Part shown: positions 60,082 through 64,000 of the stretch, in pieces | Numbering within the stretch: position 1 is the first letter of the stretch | How the letters are laid out: each line of letters begins with the position of its first letter | NCBI GenBank assembly: GCA_020809705.1 | Contig: CP085829.1 | Location: 2,046,001 to 2,110,000 of the forward strand | Length of the DNA: 64,000 nt | Direction: 5' to 3' | Origin: Calonectria ilicicola | Lineage: Eukaryota; Ascomycota; Sordariomycetes; Hypocreales; Nectriaceae | Position numbers and translations under genes: made by a program | The notes under the pieces: generated by a model | Told to the model about the DNA's origin: nothing | The model's input: the letters and a program-made list of their open reading frames with translations, nothing else | Databases searched by the model: none

Positions 60082-60140
60082 AAAAAGGGCTTGTGCGGGT
60101 TCAAGCCCAGCGCTATTCCACTAAGCTGCATGATCATGAC
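60082..60140 (-). pseudogene. tRNA-like fragment with oligo-T end
   Basis: Read on minus, the sequence CAGCTTAGTGGAATAGCGC matches the box A/D-arm of a tRNA and is followed by a GGGCTTGAACCC stretch like an anticodon arm with a base lost. The 3' half with a normal T-arm is missing: instead CAAGCCC pairs with GGGCTTG in a 7-bp hairpin ending in TTTTT. I read it as a decayed or truncated tRNA gene, or a tRNA-derived short element. Confidence 0.3.
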
Positions 60141-62466
60141 CCATTAGCTTGCGACGTAGAATGGCATAAAAGCCATGGCGCCTATATTCTCCTCTCCCAA
60201 TTATTCGGGGTATTTTTTTTTTAAATAAAAAAAATAACCAAAATGCCCTTCCTTCAAGTTATGAAGGCACTGGTCGCTTCCAGTCAAATCACTTGGTTCT
60301 ACACACGCATGTTCTCGCTGCATGATGATGCAGGCTTTTGAGTGGGTTTAGGTGCTTTACGTCCAATAGTCGGCACTATTTCATAATGTAGCTAGACAAT
60401 ACAAAAATATAAATTGAAAGTAAGTATTGTGTTAATGTTACGAATTAGCTCAATCTGGGTTTCCGATAATACAGACGACCCGTTTGTGTCTTATTCATAC
60501 CCAAGCAATTGCCTAATCCACCCTTCCAGCTGAAGGAGGCATCCTGGGCAGCGTCAAGCTTGCGCTATGCGCAATCCCTCCGGCAACCCATCGACATACT
60601 GGCCCATCACCACCTGATATTGACCCAGGTGAAGAGTACTGCCTGGTCTCCTCGTTCCTAGTCCCACAAAGATTCTTATCGGGGCGGGACATAGTGCCCC
60701 CGAGCAACCACTTTGCTGGCGGAACCCAACAAGAGCTGCTCTGTATTATATTCACGCCTCGGCAGGATTCGGGAGCCATACGTAGACTTAACTTCTACTC
60801 GCCTATTTGTTGCCCACCGACCGTGATCATGTCTGCAAGAAATCCGCATTTCCCGCATCCAGCCATTCACCGTGCTCCCTCCAACCTTCTACACTTGGCC
60901 GTCACCCTATTTCCATACCCTATACGCCTTCGTTATAAATAGTGGTTTAATTAATATTTTGTAATTAGTATAGAGTACCACATCGTCATTCTGAATACCA
61001 GTGCGCCCAGTCAGCTTGGTGTCGCTCCAGGATCAACTGCGCGGCGTGAACATTCGGGCCAGCAGGCTTCGAGAAGAAGAGGTAGTGCAGGCTCCAAAAT
61101 TCTATAGAAGACCAAGAATTGATCTCATTTTGGGCACAGAGTCTACACGGTTTACAGATATCTCGCAGTAAAAGGGAGCAAGTTGCATCCTCGTGCCATA
61201 TAGGCTAGCCCATGGTAGCTTTCCGCTTCAAGACCATTAATTGGAAAACTAGGCACTGCATGTAAAAAAAAACGTAAACAAAGCTTGTGTCACGTTCAAA
61301 CATTGCGACGGTTTAGTTTAATAGAAAGATCGGAGTCCTAAATCAAGAGTACAGACATGGATCCAATCACCCAATTCCGTGCTTGGTCTGTCTAACTGAA
61401 ACCAGTAACTACGCAACCTCTACTCAAAATTCAGAGTTATATCGTCTACACTACTGATAAGTAGATGGATCCGTTAGAACGTTTACCTGTTTGATTTGGT
61501 CACCAATATCATGTCTGAATAGCGCCATTCTCACATCCATGTGCAAGTTCACGACACAGCATCAAACCCCCGTGGCCCAGCACTGTACCTACTCTCTAGG
61601 CTCGGCCGCTGTATTAAGCAATCGCTTGCCTCGGATAGTTTGTGTTGACTTTGACGTAGGCTACTCCTGCTAGTACGATGATTGGGAGAATGTGCATCGC
61701 CTAACCGGGAGTTGTGAGCCACAATTCAAGATGGTAGAACTTGCTGTAAATTCAACTGCTCCCATAATATGAATGACGCGCCCTTACATGCAGAGGCTGG
61801 GACTTCCTCCATATGATCGCATGTGACATGTTGACTCATGAGCTTGCTTTCACATGATGTTTTCTACGTCGTTGGGGGCAGTTTCGTTCCTTGTTGATTT
61901 CGTCTGAGTTGCATTAGAGTCCAATCTTTGACATTTACCTAAAGCCGATACCGAAACGTCCAGCGTTATGGTTGACCAAAGTATCAGTAGAAGCGGAAGG
62001 ATACATCTCCCCAAGACTGGGCCAGCCAGAAAAAACAAAGAAAGAAGTCAGGCACACCAGAGCATCTCTCGCGTATCGTACCTCACCCGGGCTCGCTAAA
62101 TGACGTTTCTCATGTCCTTCAAGGTTCTCTTTCGTAGGAAATCTCCTGCCACAATTGTCTTACTCTCCGTGATTTGCTTGTGAAGGTTTGTTTGCTTGTG
62201 TCTATGATGCGTTGAAGGATGCATCCTGGTTTTTTTGGAAGTTACAAGCCAGAAGAGCCCTATGATAAAACCCCGTCGTCCACCAACTCATCCCATTCCA
62301 CATTCTCTCTTCCCATTTCCATCACATCGATGCCACCACGCTGCGACACTTCTCACCCCCCGACTGGGACCACACATGCCTATCCCTTGTCTATCTCTTC
62401 TTCCCTCTTAACTCTTTTGTCACGTCCTTTATTCGCTCGCTTCGAGCATGTTCTATCGCTCGAGGG

Positions 62467-62746
62467 CTTTTCCACATCATCGAGGTGTTGTCCACAGCAC
62501 TCTTCGCTACCCAGTTCCAACTCAGGTTGTGTCTCTCATCATATGTCTTGTAGGTTCCAATTCCTTCCTCCATCCATCGGTCTCTTGCATCGAATGAATC
62601 CTCACTCTACCACTCCGGGACTTTTCAACACCATCGGGCTCCTATTCACAACGAGTTCCAACTCAGGTTGAGCATCTCATCAGATATCTTTTGAGTCCTT
62701 ATTCTCTCTTCCATTCATTGGTATCTTGTATCAGACCCATCTCCGT
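62467..62746. repeat. Degenerate ~140-nt tandem duplication
   Basis: Two diverged copies, offset by about 140 nt, share GTTCCAACTCAGGTTG (62514 and 62654), CATCTCATCA-like and TCTTGCATC/TCTTGTATC blocks in the same order. The first copy carries a 14-nt longer left part. Plus-strand sequence is T/C-rich. Possibly an expanded promoter or minisatellite. Confidence 0.6.
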
Positions 62747-62988
62747 CCCACCCACCGTTACCATCACCATCAACAATACGAAAATTTCTCAGTGAGGTCT
62801 TGAGCATTCATTCATGTCGATATAAGTATGAAAACGTATATTTAATCCTATCTCATAGTCATATCTATGCGGGAATAAGAAAGGAAAGAAAAGAAAGAAA
62901 AAGATACCGGAATAATTTTGTATAAGGATAATAGCCTTGTTATTATAAAGAAATCGCATATTGGTCCCCTTAATTCCCAGCGTGGCTT

Positions 62989-63882
62989 CTAAATACCACT
63001 TCGAGTATTTTCTATCACTTTATCCAGTGTACGCAATTCATCCGTGGTTTGCTTCAATTCTCTTCTTAGCTTCTCGGCACGCTTTTGGAGACGCTGGCGG
63101 GCTCTTTCAAGCTCCGAGGTACCGCTTTTCGCTCGAGAACGAGAATGCTTAAGTCTTTTTTCTTCACCGTGAACGTTGTGGGTGCCTGCGTTTCTTCTGC
63201 GACCTGAACGGTATGTTCCTGGTCCTCCATCTGCTTCATGGGTTAAATAAGGGCCAGTAGTATCTAGTGGCCTTTCTCTGTTGAACTCGCAATGGTTAAG
63301 ATGCTGTCGCACATGCTCTTGCCGCGCAAAACCATTATCTGGCGCAGAACGTCCGCATTCGGGGTTCGGGCAACGATACGCTCGGTACAGGATGTGGTTT
63401 TGCCTATTGTTTGGACAAGACTCTCTCTGGTGACGCGCACATACATCAGGCCTAGAAAACGATTCTCCACACGAGGAGCAAGTTAATGAGCTATCGTCGG
63501 AAGGTGAAGTAGACGTCTCAAAATTAGTCGTCATGAAGCTAGAAGACTGGCTCGTAGCTTCCAACTCGCAACTGTTCACAGCCCCAAGCCATGGAATGGT
63601 TGCCTGGGTAGGGTCGTAAAGTCCCAAATTGTTTTGTGGGTGTGGCAAGATGCCTTCATCTAAGTATGGAGTGGCATCAATGAAGTGGTTTGGCACAATG
63701 TATTGAACTGGATCAAACGTAGGTTCTTCTAATCATTAGAACGATTTTTTATATAATGCAAGGGTACTCTCACCCTGGCACAGTAGGTCAGGGAACTGGT
63801 TAGAGTTCAATGGGGCCTCCCATGTTTCCTCAATGGATGAGACACCCATGCTATCACCCATATGGCTGCTGTTGTTGGACAT
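62989..63882 (-). CDS. C2H2-like zinc-finger protein, putative transcription factor
   Basis: Two exons on minus, 63882-63774 and 63728-62989 (short 45-nt intron, GTGAGA donor, GATTAG acceptor), encode 282 aa. The N-terminal 110 residues are acidic and polar (MSNNSSHMGDSMGVSS, LNSNQFPDLLCQ), like an activation region. Two zinc-finger-like segments follow: CSSCGESFSRPDVCARHQ with a terminal Cys rather than His, then CPNPECGRSAPDNGFARQE with HVRQHLNHC, a longer C-x4-C spacing. The last 60 residues are basic and helical (RARQRLQKRAEKLRREL, ending IENTRSGI), probably a coiled coil or basic DNA-binding helix. Similar fungal proteins are numerous and mostly unstudied. The upstream boundary of the gene is complete within the window. 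Confidence 0.78.
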
Positions 63883-64000
63883 TGTGTCCAGGCCTGGTAA
63901 GATAGGAGCGTTCTAGCTAGCCCAAGAACTCGAAGATAAAAGAGATAAAAGCTTTGGGAGAAGTGTAGGAGAAATATGTGCCTAAGCGAGGCTGAATTCT
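63883..64000. promoter_or_regulatory. Upstream region of the zinc-finger gene
   Basis: The last 118 bases of the window precede the zinc-finger start codon on minus and should contain its proximal leader. No element is recognised. Confidence 0.35.

Larger units (their letters stand above)
59711..62988. other. AT-rich accessory spacer
   Basis: About 3.3 kb between the HET-ankyrin gene and the zinc-finger gene. It holds a tRNA-like fragment (60082-60140) and a degenerate tandem repeat (62467-62746). An ATG-started 150-codon Ser/Pro/Thr-rich frame at 62219-62671 covers part of that repeat and is not supported as a gene. Otherwise nothing is recognised. Confidence 0.55.

Noticed and set aside
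61850..62038. 62-codon minus-strand frame resembling a secreted peptide
   Set aside because: It needs a TTG start and has no supporting context, although the N-terminal part is hydrophobic.
62219..62671. 150-codon ATG-started Ser/Thr/Pro-rich frame
   Set aside because: It runs across a diverged tandem duplication in T/C-rich DNA, with no conserved content.

Overview
The window is nuclear DNA of a filamentous ascomycete (Pezizomycotina, most likely Sordariomycetes and probably Hypocreales). The evidence is many short introns of about 48-120 nt with GTRNGT donors, CTNAC-like branch points and YAG acceptors, CT-rich sequence upstream of several start codons, long intergenic spacers rich in simple repeats, and a set of genes typical of this group: sfh5, pfa5, an Ash1-type SET protein, a HET-domain protein and an Nmd5/Sxm1-type importin. 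I built the spliced gene models by hand; exon lengths sum to whole codons in each of them.

Layout. 1-2570: no supported gene. 2571-3742 (+): SAM methyltransferase with a His-rich C-terminal tail. 5236-6387 (-): Shb17-type sugar bisphosphatase of the histidine phosphatase superfamily. 8191-8560 (+): small one-helix/coiled-coil protein, convergent with 8935-10660 (-), Ubp6 (proteasome-associated deubiquitinase), which is divergent from 11414-12166 (+), the ARPC4 subunit of Arp2/3. 14150-17040 (+): low-complexity RRM-type protein with an in-frame TAG. 19003-20360 (+): Sfh5-like CRAL-TRIO protein. 22859-25408 (+): Ash1-type histone H3K36 methyltransferase. 25409-31901: gene-poor, with one tiny Cys/His-rich reading frame. 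31902-33234 (+): Pfa5-type palmitoyltransferase with a DHLC motif. 34391-36858 (+): DNA polymerase eta. 40406-41719 (+): polyQ protein resembling the factor annotated as RfeG, with a long in-frame upstream extension. 43682-44284 (-): uncharacterised protein. 49092-52974 (+): importin-beta family receptor, convergent with 53606-54758 (-), a secreted penicillin V acylase-like Ntn hydrolase. 56350-59710 (-): HET domain plus ankyrin repeats. 62989-63882 (-): C2H2-type zinc-finger protein.

Most genes are conserved housekeeping functions (ubiquitin turnover, actin nucleation, nuclear import, lipid exchange, chromatin, translesion synthesis, palmitoylation). They form no metabolic cluster or operon. 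The right end, from about 55 kb, is more accessory in character: AT-rich spacers, a tRNA-like fragment, a HET-ankyrin self/non-self candidate and a divergent zinc-finger gene. I saw no intact transposon, rRNA gene, CRISPR array or convincing intact tRNA.
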